Shown here: positions 14,117-14,122 of the stretch, in pieces
Position numbering within the stretch: the first letter of the stretch is position 1
Layout of the letters: every line of letters begins with the position of its first letter
NCBI GenBank assembly: GCA_021816545.1
Contig: JAKAXP010000034.1
Location: 1-14,122 of the forward strand
Direction: 5' to 3'
Origin: Bacteroidota bacterium
GTDB taxonomy: Bacteria > Bacteroidota > Bacteroidia > Bacteroidales > VadinHA17
DNA length: 14,122 nucleotides
Translations under genes and position numbers: made by a program
Notes under the pieces: model-generated
What the model saw: the letters and a program-made list of their open reading frames with translations, nothing else
Databases searched by the model: none
Told to the model about the DNA's origin: nothing

Positions 14117-14122
14117 ACGGGA

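Overview
The window looks like a chromosomal segment from a member of the Bacteroidetes, probably an anaerobic, peptide-degrading relative of the Bacteroidales. Four things suggest this: promoter-like boxes of the TAnnTTTG type with an upstream TTG/TTTG about 21 nt away, starts without strong Shine-Dalgarno sequences, lipoprotein and Sec-exported peptidases of types common in that phylum, and a short single-RRM protein. No tRNA, rRNA, insertion sequence, prophage or CRISPR array was seen. The exact genus cannot be read from the sequence.

Layout. Positions 1-215 (minus) hold the N-terminal part of a DRTGG-domain protein, a family often found at the head of [FeFe]-hydrogenase operons; it has its own promoter. 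Positions 363-5859 (minus) hold three peptidase genes read in the order M14 zinc carboxypeptidase-like protein, peptidase T (pepT), M28 lipoprotein aminopeptidase. pepT and the M28 gene overlap by ATGA. Positions 5860-6079 are non-coding and carry a 39-bp tandem repeat. Positions 6080-8054 (minus) hold an overlapping pair: an alcohol-acetyltransferase/condensation-fold protein followed by a zinc-ribbon membrane protein (probably DUF6320). A divergent promoter region (8055-8195) separates this pair from a plus-strand operon at 8196-13498: DPP IV (S9B), aminopeptidase P (M24B) and an S37-type prolyl tripeptidyl aminopeptidase lipoprotein. A separately promoted RRM RNA-binding protein follows (13678-13983), and then three hairpins in 120 bases.

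How the genes fit together. Six of the ten genes are peptidases with complementary specificities. S37 (Xaa-Xaa-Pro release) and DPP IV (Xaa-Pro release) carry export signals. M28 (aminopeptidase, lipoprotein) and M14 (carboxypeptidase-type, Sec signal) also act outside the cytoplasm. PepT (tripeptides) and aminopeptidase P (Xaa-|-Pro) lack export signals and would finish the job inside. Together they form a plausible route for stepwise degradation of peptides, particularly proline-rich ones. The least understood part is the acyltransferase-like/zinc-ribbon membrane pair between the two peptidase blocks. Its substrate cannot be inferred, and it is the best candidate here for undescribed biology. 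The rest is mostly recognisable families in an orderly arrangement.
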